64,000 nt of DNA from SCTM01 sp965279655 (lineage in GTDB: Bacteria; Pseudomonadota; Alphaproteobacteria; Rhodospirillales; Rhodospirillaceae): the NCBI GenBank assembly GCA_965279655.1, contig OZ257255.1:4774001-4838000 (forward strand), given 5' to 3'. Within the stretch, counting starts at the first letter, position 1, and each line of letters opens with the position of its first letter. Shown here piece after piece: positions 8,361-15,369 of the stretch. A program made the translations under genes and the position numbers. Under the pieces are notes generated by a model, which was not told the origin of the DNA, searched no databases, and saw only the letters and a program-made list of their open reading frames with translations.

Positions 8361-8933
8361 CTAGCGGTTCGCGCCGGGCACCCACAGGACATCGCCGGCG
8401 CCCTTCGCGTTCAGGTAGCGCGACAGGACGAACAGGTGGTCGGACAGGCGGTTGGCATAGACCAGGGCGAGGCGGTTGACCGGATCGCTGCGGACCGCCG
8501 CCGTGATGGCCCGTTCCGCCCGGCGCACGGTGGTGCGAGCGATATGGAGATAGGCTGCGGCCGGGCTCCCGCCGGGCAGCACGAAGGACTTCAGGGGCGC
8601 GAGGGTCTCGTTCATCGCGTCCATCTCCTGCTCCAGCCGGTCGATCTGCGGCTGAACGATCCGCAAGGCCGTGCCCGGCGCTTCGCCCGGCGTGGGCGGG
8701 GTGCACAGGTCCGCGCCCAGATCGAACAGGTCGTTCTGGATGCGGGCGAGCATGGCGTCGGCGTCCTTGTCGTTCGCCGTGTGAAGCCGCGCCACGCCGA
8801 TCACCGCATTGGCCTCGTCGATGGCGCCGTAAGCCTCGACCAGCATCGAATCTTTCGGCACGCGGCTGCCGTCGCCCAGGGAGGTCTCCCCCTTGTCGCC
8901 GCCGCGGGTGTAGATGCGCGTGAGTGTGACCAT
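8361..8933 (-). CDS. Corrinoid adenosyltransferase, PduO/MMAB type
   Basis: Transfers the 5'-deoxyadenosyl group of ATP to cob(I)alamin to make coenzyme B12. The 190-residue protein shows the N-terminal ATP-binding segment TRGGDKGETSLGDGSR (about residues 9-24), the central PGG motif (FVLPGGSPAAAYLH) and the helix RTTVRRAERAI with the conserved arginines that identify the PduO-type trimeric enzyme. The CobA-type fold has none of these. Its location just upstream of etfB is common in Alphaproteobacteria. No B12-dependent enzyme is present in the window. Confidence 0.95.
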   Translation of the reverse strand: MVTLTRIYTRGGDKGETSLGDGSRVPKDSMLVEAYGAIDEANAVIGVARLHTANDKDADAMLARIQNDLFDLGADLCTPPTPGEAPGTALRIVQPQIDRLEQEMDAMNETLAPLKSFVLPGGSPAAAYLHIARTTVRRAERAITAAVRSDPVNRLALVYANRLSDHLFVLSRYLNAKGAGDVLWVPGANR

Positions 8934-8997
8934 GGTTCTCGATCCTGAACGACGGCGGCCATTCTAGCGAAGACCAGCGCCGATTGGGCTCCCTGAT

Positions 8998-9109
8998 TGT
9001 CACCCCGGCCAAGCATCGCCTAGCGATGCGCGAGCCGGGGTCCAGGGTAACGCGCACCTGTGCTCGTGGCCCTGGACCCCGGCTCTCGCTGCGCTCGGCC
9101 GGGGTGACA
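8998..9109. repeat. Palindromic intergenic repeat, copy 2
   Basis: The second copy of the repeat found at 2914-3048. The outer arms TGTCACCCCGGC and GCCGGGGTGACA are nearly perfect complements, and the inner GGTCCAGGGTAACGCG / GGCCCTGGACCCCGG segments also match copy 1. It fills the space between the divergent adenosyltransferase and lptG genes, so the lptG promoter must lie inside it or in the roughly 70 bases after it. Confidence 0.85.
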
Positions 9110-9181
9110 AATCGGGGAGCGATTTCGTTTCGCCGCCGCAATGCTCTATTGTCGGCGCGCAACTTTGAGGACCTGCCCGCC

Positions 9182-10288
9182 GTGAATCGGCTTTCGCCGA
9201 CGCTTTCGCTCTATCTCGCCCGTCAGTTCACGGTCGCGTTCCTGGCGGCGCTGGGCATGATCGTCGGGCTGATCGTGCTGTTTGACATGATCGAACTGCT
9301 GCGCCGCACGGTGACGATCGACATCGGCGTCGGCGCGCTGTTGGGCATGGCGCTGCTCAAGATGCCGCACACGGTGCAGGAGACCCTGCCGTTCATCGTG
9401 CTGATCGCCGTGATGTTCGCGCTGTTCCGGCTGGCGCGCAGCCATGAACTCGTCGTGATCCGCTCCATCGGCGTGTCGGTGTGGCAGGTGCTCGGCCCGC
9501 CGCTGCTGCTGGTCGTGGGCATGGGCGTGCTCAACATGGTGTTCTTCAACCCCATCGCCGCGGAATTGTACGAGACCTACCAGCGGCGCGAGGACGTCAT
9601 GCTCGCCCGGGGCGCGACGACCCTGAACGTCGGCGAGGGCGGTTTGTGGCTGCGCGAGGTGCGCGGCGACGTGGCGTCCATCGTGCACGCCGATCGCCTG
9701 CATCAGGACGGAAGCGTGCTGCGCCTGCGCGGCAACGTGACGATCTTCCTCACCAATACGCAGGAGGGATTGCAGCGCCGCTACGAAGCGCCGAGCGGGG
9801 ACATCCTCGACGGGTTCATCCGACTGGACGACGCGGTGGAACTTTCGGCCGGCAAGACCGCGATCGACCACAAGGAACTGTTCCTGCCCAGCAGCATCAC
9901 CGCGAGCAAGGTGCAGGACAGCTTTGCCTCGCCGCAGTCCATGTCGATCTGGACCCTGCCGCGCTTCATCAAGTTCTCCGAGGCGTCAGGTTTCTCGGTG
10001 ATTCCGCATCGGCTCTACTGGCAGTCGCTGCTGGTCTCGCCGTTCATGCTGCTGGCGATGATGCTGCTCGCGTCCGCGTTCTGTCTCTCGCCCACCACGC
10101 GCGCCATGACCTGGACCATGCGCGGGCTCGCGGGGCTCGGCGCCGGATTCCTTTATTTCTTCTTCAACCGCTTCACCTATGCGCTCGGGCTGTCGGCGAC
10201 CTTGCCGCTACTGCTCGCCGCCTGGGCGCCGACGGTGATCATGATGCTGTTGGGGCTGGGCTACCTGTTCCACCGCGAGGACGGTTGA
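9182..10288 (+). CDS. lptG: LPS export ABC transporter permease LptG
   Basis: One of the two membrane subunits of the LptBFG machine that extracts LPS from the inner membrane. The 368-residue protein has the LptF/LptG layout: three N-terminal helices with the motif LFDMIELLRRT, a periplasmic beta-jellyroll domain (about residues 125-260), then three C-terminal helices. I use the GTG at 9182 because the frame upstream enters the intergenic repeat and a GAGGA sequence lies before the GTG. The partner lptF, usually just upstream, is absent here. The PAP2 gene follows after two bases. Confidence 0.9.
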   Translation: MNRLSPTLSLYLARQFTVAFLAALGMIVGLIVLFDMIELLRRTVTIDIGVGALLGMALLKMPHTVQETLPFIVLIAVMFALFRLARSHELVVIRSIGVSVWQVLGPPLLLVVGMGVLNMVFFNPIAAELYETYQRREDVMLARGATTLNVGEGGLWLREVRGDVASIVHADRLHQDGSVLRLRGNVTIFLTNTQEGLQRRYEAPSGDILDGFIRLDDAVELSAGKTAIDHKELFLPSSITASKVQDSFASPQSMSIWTLPRFIKFSEASGFSVIPHRLYWQSLLVSPFMLLAMMLLASAFCLSPTTRAMTWTMRGLAGLGAGFLYFFFNRFTYALGLSATLPLLLAAWAPTVIMMLLGLGYLFHREDG

Positions 10289-10290
10289 CG

Positions 10291-10953
10291 ATGCCGCCGT
10301 GGCAGCGCCTCTGGCATCCGTGGGGATGGCTCCTGATCCTGCTTGCCGTCCTCACCGCGGTGCCGGACATCGATCTGCGCGTCAGCGGCGCCTTCCATGA
10401 TCCCGCGCAAGGCTTCGCGCCGTGGCAGACCGGCTTCGGCGAAATCGTGCGCCGGGTGCTGCCGCGGCTGATCATCGGCAGCGCGGTCGTGTGCGTGGTG
10501 CTGTGGCTTGTGGGGCTCGCGCGCAAGCAGACGGTGGCGGCGATGACCACGCCGCGCGTGGCGTTCCTGGTGAGCACGCTGATCGTGGGGCCCGGCCTGA
10601 TCGTCGAGACCTTGCTGAAGCCGAACTGGGGCCGTGCGCGGCCGGATGAGATCGTCCCGTTCGGCGGGACCTTCGCCTACACGCCGCCGCTGTGGTTCGC
10701 CGATGCCTGCGAGCGCAACTGCTCCTTCGCCTCGGGCCATGCGGCCGTGGCTTTCTGGGTGACGGCTTATGCGTTCCTGCTGCCGCCGCGCTACTACCGT
10801 CTCGGCATGGCGCTCGGCCTGCTGTTCGGCGCGGGCGTGGGGCTGGTACGGGTGATGCAGGGCGCGCACTTCATCAGCGACGTGATCTACGCCGGCGCGA
10901 TCGTGGTGGCGGTGAACGCCATCGCCGCACGCTTGATCCTGAAGCGGCCATGA
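10291..10953 (+). CDS. PAP2-family phosphatase next to lptG (lipid A phosphatase-like)
   Basis: A 220-residue membrane protein with PAP2 motifs K(x4)RARP (Lys110 to Pro118), SFASGHA (145-151) and RVMQGAHFISD (187-197, catalytic His193 and Asp197). The second motif has Ala where most members have Pro, as in several lipid A phosphatases of the LpxE/LpxF type. Transcription directly behind lptG supports an envelope-lipid substrate, but lipid A is only inferred. It differs clearly from the PAP2 protein at 3057-3707. Its stop overlaps the next start. Confidence 0.88.
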   Translation: MPPWQRLWHPWGWLLILLAVLTAVPDIDLRVSGAFHDPAQGFAPWQTGFGEIVRRVLPRLIIGSAVVCVVLWLVGLARKQTVAAMTTPRVAFLVSTLIVGPGLIVETLLKPNWGRARPDEIVPFGGTFAYTPPLWFADACERNCSFASGHAAVAFWVTAYAFLLPPRYYRLGMALGLLFGAGVGLVRVMQGAHFISDVIYAGAIVVAVNAIAARLILKRP

Positions 10954-11384
10954 TGAGAAAGGTCGGCCTCGCCGACATCTTCAAGGCCGCCACCGCGCTG
11001 GTGGCGCCGCAGTGGCGGCCGGTGGATGCGCGGTATCCGGCGCTCACGGGGTTCGACGTGGGCGCGTTGGCGGGGCAGAGCGGCGTGCTCGCCCTGTGGC
11101 ATCTCGGGGTGCGGCCCGCCTGGCTGCGGGTCGCGGGCGGCCCGGATCTGGCGGTGCTCGTGCGCGTGGCGCAAGCGGATGCGGTGATCCGCGCCGCCGA
11201 GGCGCACGGCGGCGTGTACCTCGCCTGGGCGCCGCTGGCGGCTCCCGCCGTGCCGAACGCTGTCGCGTCGCTCACTGTGCAACTTGGTCTTGGAAAAGCG
11301 TCTCCGCCGGAGGGTGCACCGCCGTTTCCGCTACCGCCCGGCACCCGCGTCCCGGCTAAGATGGCCGCGACAGGAGAACAGTGA
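10950..11384 (+). CDS. Hypothetical protein, 144 residues
   Basis: I do not recognise this protein. It starts with ATGATG overlapping the PAP2 stop by four bases and its own stop overlaps the next gene's start by four bases, so it belongs to the same transcript. The sequence is rich in Ala, Val, Leu and Pro, has no clear signal peptide or membrane helix, and ends in a Pro-rich tail (ASPPEGAPPFPLPPG). Cys is absent. Codon use matches its neighbours. The overlaps on both sides are the best evidence that it is real. Confidence 0.65.
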   Translation: MMRKVGLADIFKAATALVAPQWRPVDARYPALTGFDVGALAGQSGVLALWHLGVRPAWLRVAGGPDLAVLVRVAQADAVIRAAEAHGGVYLAWAPLAAPAVPNAVASLTVQLGLGKASPPEGAPPFPLPPGTRVPAKMAATGEQ

Positions 11385-12178
11385 TGAGCAAGATGCAGAA
11401 GGGTTACGTCGACACACCGGTGGGGCAGGTGCATTACCGCTCATTGGGGGAGGGTGCGCCGGTGCTGCTGCTGCACCAGACGCCCTGGTCCGGCGTGCAG
11501 TTCCAGAACGCGCAGCCGCTGATCGCCGCGGCGGGCTTCCGCGCCATCACCGTCGACACGCCGGGCTACGGCATGTCGGACAACTTCACGACGCCGCCGA
11601 GCATCCCCGACTATGCCGACGTGCTGCCGGCGGTGTTCAAGGGGTTGTCGCTCTTGAAGGCGGCGGTGGTGGGCCACCACACCGGTGCGTCCATTGGCGC
11701 CGCGTTCGCCGCGCGTCATCCGGAACTGGTGAGCAAGCTCGTCCTGCACGGCGTGCCACTGTACACGCCCGAGGAACGCACCGAGCGCATGGGCCGGCCG
11801 CATTTCGACCAGACGCCGAAGGATGACGGCGGCCATCTGCTGGCCCGCTGGCAGATCGCGCGCAAGATGAGCGCGGCGGCGACGCTTCAGGCGATCCAAG
11901 CCTCGGTGGTGCAGTTCTTCTGGGCCGGCAAGAATGAATGGTACGGCCATCACGCCGCGTTCACCCACGACCTCGCGCCGGACCTGAAGGCGATCAAGGC
12001 GCCGACGTTGATCATGTCCAACACCGGTGACAGCCTGCACATGGTGGTGGCGCGGGTGAAAGCGCTGCGGCCGGACTTCCAGACCGCGGAGATGCAAGGC
12101 GGCACCTATCACGTGGTGTTCGACGAAGCGGACGCCTGGAGCAAGATCGTCGTGAATTTCCTGAAAGCACCGGGATGA
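11381..12178 (+). CDS. Alpha/beta-hydrolase fold protein with His at the nucleophile elbow (paralogue 1)
   Basis: A 265-residue alpha/beta-hydrolase fold protein. The oxyanion-hole strand reads LLLHQTPWSG (residues 29-38) and VDTPGYGMSD follows at 58-67. At the nucleophile elbow, where GxSxG is expected, the sequence is GHHTG (98-102), putting His100 where Ser, Cys or Asp should be. Candidate acid and base residues remain near GDSLHM and GGTYHVV. A canonical serine-hydrolase mechanism is therefore unlikely; it could be a lyase, cofactor-free enzyme or binding protein. The next gene is a paralogue with the same motif. Both precede a type III polyketide synthase. Confidence 0.85.
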   Translation: MMSKMQKGYVDTPVGQVHYRSLGEGAPVLLLHQTPWSGVQFQNAQPLIAAAGFRAITVDTPGYGMSDNFTTPPSIPDYADVLPAVFKGLSLLKAAVVGHHTGASIGAAFAARHPELVSKLVLHGVPLYTPEERTERMGRPHFDQTPKDDGGHLLARWQIARKMSAAATLQAIQASVVQFFWAGKNEWYGHHAAFTHDLAPDLKAIKAPTLIMSNTGDSLHMVVARVKALRPDFQTAEMQGGTYHVVFDEADAWSKIVVNFLKAPG

Positions 12179-12981
12179 AATCGCGCCGGGGATACGTCTC
12201 TCATCGGTTGGGCCAGGTGCACTACCGCACCTATTGGCCCGACAGCGGCGACAACAGGGTGGTGCTGGTGCTGTCGCACCAGTCGCCGAGTTCGTCGCTG
12301 ATGTTCGAGGCGGCCTATCCGTACCTTACGGCGGCGAACGTGATGTGCGTGGCAGTGGATACGCCCGGCTTCGGGACGTCGGATGTGCCGGACCCGCGGC
12401 CATCGGTGGAGGATTACGCGAGTGTGTTCCCGGCGGTGCTGGATCACTTCCAACTCAAGCAGGCGCACTTCCTCGGCCATCACACGGGGGCCGCGAACGT
12501 GACCGCCTTCGCCGCGCGCCATCCGGAGCGGGTGAAGTCGCTCGTGCTCAACGGCCCGCCCTTGTTCTCCGATGAGGAGCGTGCGGAGCGGCTGAAGCTT
12601 CCGCTCGGGCCCACGCCCCTGAAGGAAGACGGCAGTCATCTGATCGAGCGCTGGAACGGGCGGTTGAAGGCGACGCCCGGCTACACCAATCTCTATGCGA
12701 TGCATCGCAACCTCTTGGGCAGCCTGCTGGCCGGGGATACGTCCTGGTACGGCCACAAGGCCGCCTACGAGTATGATATGATGGGCGACTTCAAGCGGAT
12801 CAAATCCCGCACGCTGATCCTCACGAACAGCACCGACGACATCTATCATCTCGCCCAACGCGCGCGGCAGCTGCGGCCCGATATGGCCTACACCGAGTTG
12901 AAGGGCGGCACCCACGATATCGTGGACGAGCAGCCGGAAGCCTGGTCCGCGGCGGTCGCGGCGTTCATCAAACAAAGCTGA
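12175..12981 (+). CDS. Alpha/beta-hydrolase fold protein with His at the nucleophile elbow (paralogue 2)
   Basis: A 268-residue paralogue of the preceding gene, overlapping it by four bases. It has LVLSHQSPSSS for the oxyanion region, VDTPGFGTSD, and GHHTGA (residues 101-106) at the nucleophile elbow. The C-terminal triad region reads NSTDDIYHLAQ and GGTHDIVDEQPEAW, so the likely histidine is shifted by one residue from the first copy (GGTYHVVFDEADAW). The shared, unusual elbow argues that His is selected and not a decay product. The pair might form a heterodimer or act on successive substrates (speculative). Confidence 0.85.
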   Translation: MKSRRGYVSHRLGQVHYRTYWPDSGDNRVVLVLSHQSPSSSLMFEAAYPYLTAANVMCVAVDTPGFGTSDVPDPRPSVEDYASVFPAVLDHFQLKQAHFLGHHTGAANVTAFAARHPERVKSLVLNGPPLFSDEERAERLKLPLGPTPLKEDGSHLIERWNGRLKATPGYTNLYAMHRNLLGSLLAGDTSWYGHKAAYEYDMMGDFKRIKSRTLILTNSTDDIYHLAQRARQLRPDMAYTELKGGTHDIVDEQPEAWSAAVAAFIKQS

Positions 12982-13001
12982 CTTAGGGGCGTTTGGTCTC
13001 C

Positions 13002-14108
13002 ATGCCGGTCAAGACCATCACGCGCCACCATTCCACCACGGACCGCCGTGTCTCGCCCGACGTCACGGTCGCCGGCATCGCCACGGCCTATCCACCCTAC
13101 GTGCTGCGCCAGGAGGAGATCATGGCGCAGGCCACGCAAGTGTTCGCCCATCGCCCGGCGCTGATGGCGCGCATGGCGGCGACCTACAGCAATGCCGGGG
13201 TGAAGCAGCGGAACTCTTGCGTGCCGCTTGAATGGTATGCGGAAGCGCACGGCTGGCCGGAGCGCATGAAGCTTTATGAGGAGAACGCGGTCGCGCTACT
13301 GACGGAAGCCGCCCAGGCCGCGATGGCGCGCAGCGGCGTCGCGCCGGGCGAGATCGTTGCCACCGTCACGGTTTCCTCCACCGGCGTCGTCACGCCGAGC
13401 CTGGATTCACTGCTGCAAGGGCCGCTCGGGTTGTCGCCGACCACGCAGCGCCTGCCGGTGTTCGGGCTCGGCTGCGCCGGCGGCGTGATCGGGCTCGCGC
13501 GGGCGGCGGCGCTTGCGCGCGCGATGCCGGAGCAATGGATCCTGTTGATGTGCACGGAGCTGTGCGGGCTGACGTTCCGCGCGGGCGACGACAGCAAGTC
13601 CAATGTAATCGCCACCACCATCTTCGGCGACGGCGCCGCGGCGCTGTTGGTGCGCGCGGGCGGCAGCGGATCGGGCCGCCGGGCGTTCGTGCGCGCCTGG
13701 GGCGAGCACACCTGGCCGGAAAGCCGGGACGTGATGGGCTGGGCCGTGGAGGACGACGGCCTGGGCGTGATCTTCTCGCGCCACATCCCCACGCTGGTGC
13801 GCGATCAGATGCGGCCGGTGACGGATGCGTTCCTCGCGCAGCATGGCCTGACGCTCGCCGATATCGACGGGTTGATCGTGCATCCCGGCGGCGAGAAGGT
13901 GCTCGGTGCCCTGGAAGAAGCGTATGCCCTGCCGCCCCATGCGCTGAACGACGCGCGCGCCGTGCTGGCGGACCACGGCAATATGTCGGCGGTGACGGTG
14001 CTGGCGGTGTTCGAGCGGGCGCTGCTGCACAATCCGCCGGGGCGCTATCTGATGATCGCGCTCGGCCCCGGCTTCTCCGTCGGCATGTGCCTGATCGATC
14101 TGACATGA
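13002..14108 (+). CDS. Type III polyketide synthase (chalcone/stilbene synthase family)
   Basis: Iterative condensation of malonyl-CoA onto an acyl starter to make alkylpyrones, alkylresorcinols or similar products. The 368-residue protein has the full thiolase-fold triad: Cys158 in FGLGCAGGV, His294 in LIVHPGGEKVL and Asn327 in LADHGNMSAVTVL, plus the ALGPGFSVGM loop near the C-terminus. I use the ATG at 13002, which has AGGGG about 12 bases upstream; a TTG nine bases earlier is too close to that site. The stop overlaps the methyltransferase start. Product and starter length cannot be read from sequence. Confidence 0.93.
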   Translation: MPVKTITRHHSTTDRRVSPDVTVAGIATAYPPYVLRQEEIMAQATQVFAHRPALMARMAATYSNAGVKQRNSCVPLEWYAEAHGWPERMKLYEENAVALLTEAAQAAMARSGVAPGEIVATVTVSSTGVVTPSLDSLLQGPLGLSPTTQRLPVFGLGCAGGVIGLARAAALARAMPEQWILLMCTELCGLTFRAGDDSKSNVIATTIFGDGAAALLVRAGGSGSGRRAFVRAWGEHTWPESRDVMGWAVEDDGLGVIFSRHIPTLVRDQMRPVTDAFLAQHGLTLADIDGLIVHPGGEKVLGALEEAYALPPHALNDARAVLADHGNMSAVTVLAVFERALLHNPPGRYLMIALGPGFSVGMCLIDLT

Positions 14109-14605
14109 CGGCGTGGATCATCCTCGCGGCGGTGGCGCTGCAGCGGATCTCCGAGCTCGTGCTCGCGCGGCGCAATACAGCCGCGCTGCTGGCCCGTGGC
14201 GCGACCGAAAGCGGGGCCGGGCACTATCCGTTCATTGTCGCGGTGCATTCATTGTGGCTGGGCGCGCTGGTGATCTGGATCGCGCAGATGGCGCCGAGCA
14301 TCGCGCCGGTGTGGCTTGCGGCCTACGTCGTGCTGCAGCTCTTCCGCGTCTGGGTGCTGGTGTCCCTCGGACCCTATTGGACGACGCGCGTCATTACGCT
14401 GGCCGATGCGCCGCTGGTGCGGCGTGGGCCTTATCGTTTCATGCGCCATCCCAATTACGCGGTCGTGATCGGCGAGATCGCGGTGCTGCCGCTGGTGTTC
14501 GGCGCGTGGCCAATCGCGCTGGTGTTCTCACTTCTCAATGTCGCAGTGTTGACCGCGCGCCTGCGCGTGGAGAACGCTGTGCTTAGTCGTCGTCCGACGA
14601 CCTAA
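14105..14605 (+). CDS. ICMT-family integral membrane methyltransferase
   Basis: A 166-residue membrane protein with four to five hydrophobic segments and the isoprenylcysteine-carboxyl-methyltransferase family signature GPYRFMRHPNYAVVIGEI (SAM- and substrate-binding loop). It overlaps the polyketide synthase by ATGA. The same pairing is known in Bacillus subtilis, where BpsA makes alkylpyrones and the ICMT-family BpsB O-methylates them, so O-methylation of the type III product is the best guess. The 3' end overlaps the convergent recX by 23 bases. Confidence 0.9.
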   Translation: MTAWIILAAVALQRISELVLARRNTAALLARGATESGAGHYPFIVAVHSLWLGALVIWIAQMAPSIAPVWLAAYVVLQLFRVWVLVSLGPYWTTRVITLADAPLVRRGPYRFMRHPNYAVVIGEIAVLPLVFGAWPIALVFSLLNVAVLTARLRVENAVLSRRPTT

Positions 14606-15191
14606 GCGCCGCCTGCGCGATCGCGAAGCTGAAGCCTGCGCGCGCCAACGCCCCTAAGTCCTTGCGGTCCGTGTCTCTATCGCGCGGTCCGACACGATAC
14701 GATCCGAGCCGGCGGCGGCGCGCATAGGCGATCGCGGCTTGCAGTGCGGCGTCCTCGCCCGTGGCGGTGGTCGCAGTGTCTTCCAGAACGCGCGCGATGA
14801 CGGACGCCGCGATGCCTTTCGCCGACAGCGCGACGCGGATCTTGCCGGGGCTCTTGCCGAGCCGTCTGAGCGAAGCGGCCCGGCCTTCCGCATAGGCCAT
14901 GTCGTTCACCGCGCCGCTCGCGGCTAGTCGTCCAACCAAGGCCTCGATCCAGCCTTTCATATCGGTGCGCGTTGCGCCCGGCTGCTCGCCGTGCGCTTTC
15001 AGCGCCTTGTCGACGCGGCGCAACAGGACACGCTGAAGATGGGCCGTCGTGGTGGTGTAGCGCTGAAGATAGAACACCGCGATGTTCTCCAGCCGCTTCT
15101 GGGTCATGGCGCGCGGGCCCTGCACCGCACGTTTTGGCTGTGGAGAGGGCTGTGGGGAGTCTGGGCCCGGTTTGCGCGGCAAGCGTGTCAT
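14583..15191 (-). CDS. recX: RecX-family regulatory protein
   Basis: Modulates RecA filament formation. The 202-residue form from the ATG at 15191 has a basic Pro-rich leader, then the RecX helical repeats: LENIAVFYLQRYTTTTAHLQRVLLRR in the first, and LRRLGKSPGKIRVALSAKGIAASVIARVL typical of the second. An alternative start at 15254 adds 21 unsupported residues. recA is not in the window, as is common in Alphaproteobacteria. The gene converges on the methyltransferase gene. Confidence 0.85.
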   Translation of the reverse strand: MTRLPRKPGPDSPQPSPQPKRAVQGPRAMTQKRLENIAVFYLQRYTTTTAHLQRVLLRRVDKALKAHGEQPGATRTDMKGWIEALVGRLAASGAVNDMAYAEGRAASLRRLGKSPGKIRVALSAKGIAASVIARVLEDTATTATGEDAALQAAIAYARRRRLGSYRVGPRDRDTDRKDLGALARAGFSFAIAQAALRSSDDD

Positions 15192-15369
15192 CGCGCCATT
15201 ATACCGGATCGCAACACGCATGACACGAAGTGGCCGCAGCGTTGTGTCATCCAAGGGTTGGGTCGCGACACAAATCCCGTAGCGCGCGGTCGTTTTTGGT
15301 TTGCTGCGCCGGCGGCGTCCCTATGATCCCCGAGCCCGCGCGAGACTTGTGCGGTGCGTGGGGATTGCG

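Noticed and set aside
8984..9181. Upstream extension of lptG by 66 codons
   Set aside because: The extension lies inside the palindromic repeat and has no family character; the GTG at 9182 follows a GAGGA site and starts in register with LptG.
12993..13001. TTG start for the type III polyketide synthase
   Set aside because: It is only a few bases from the AGGGG site; the ATG at 13002 has better spacing.
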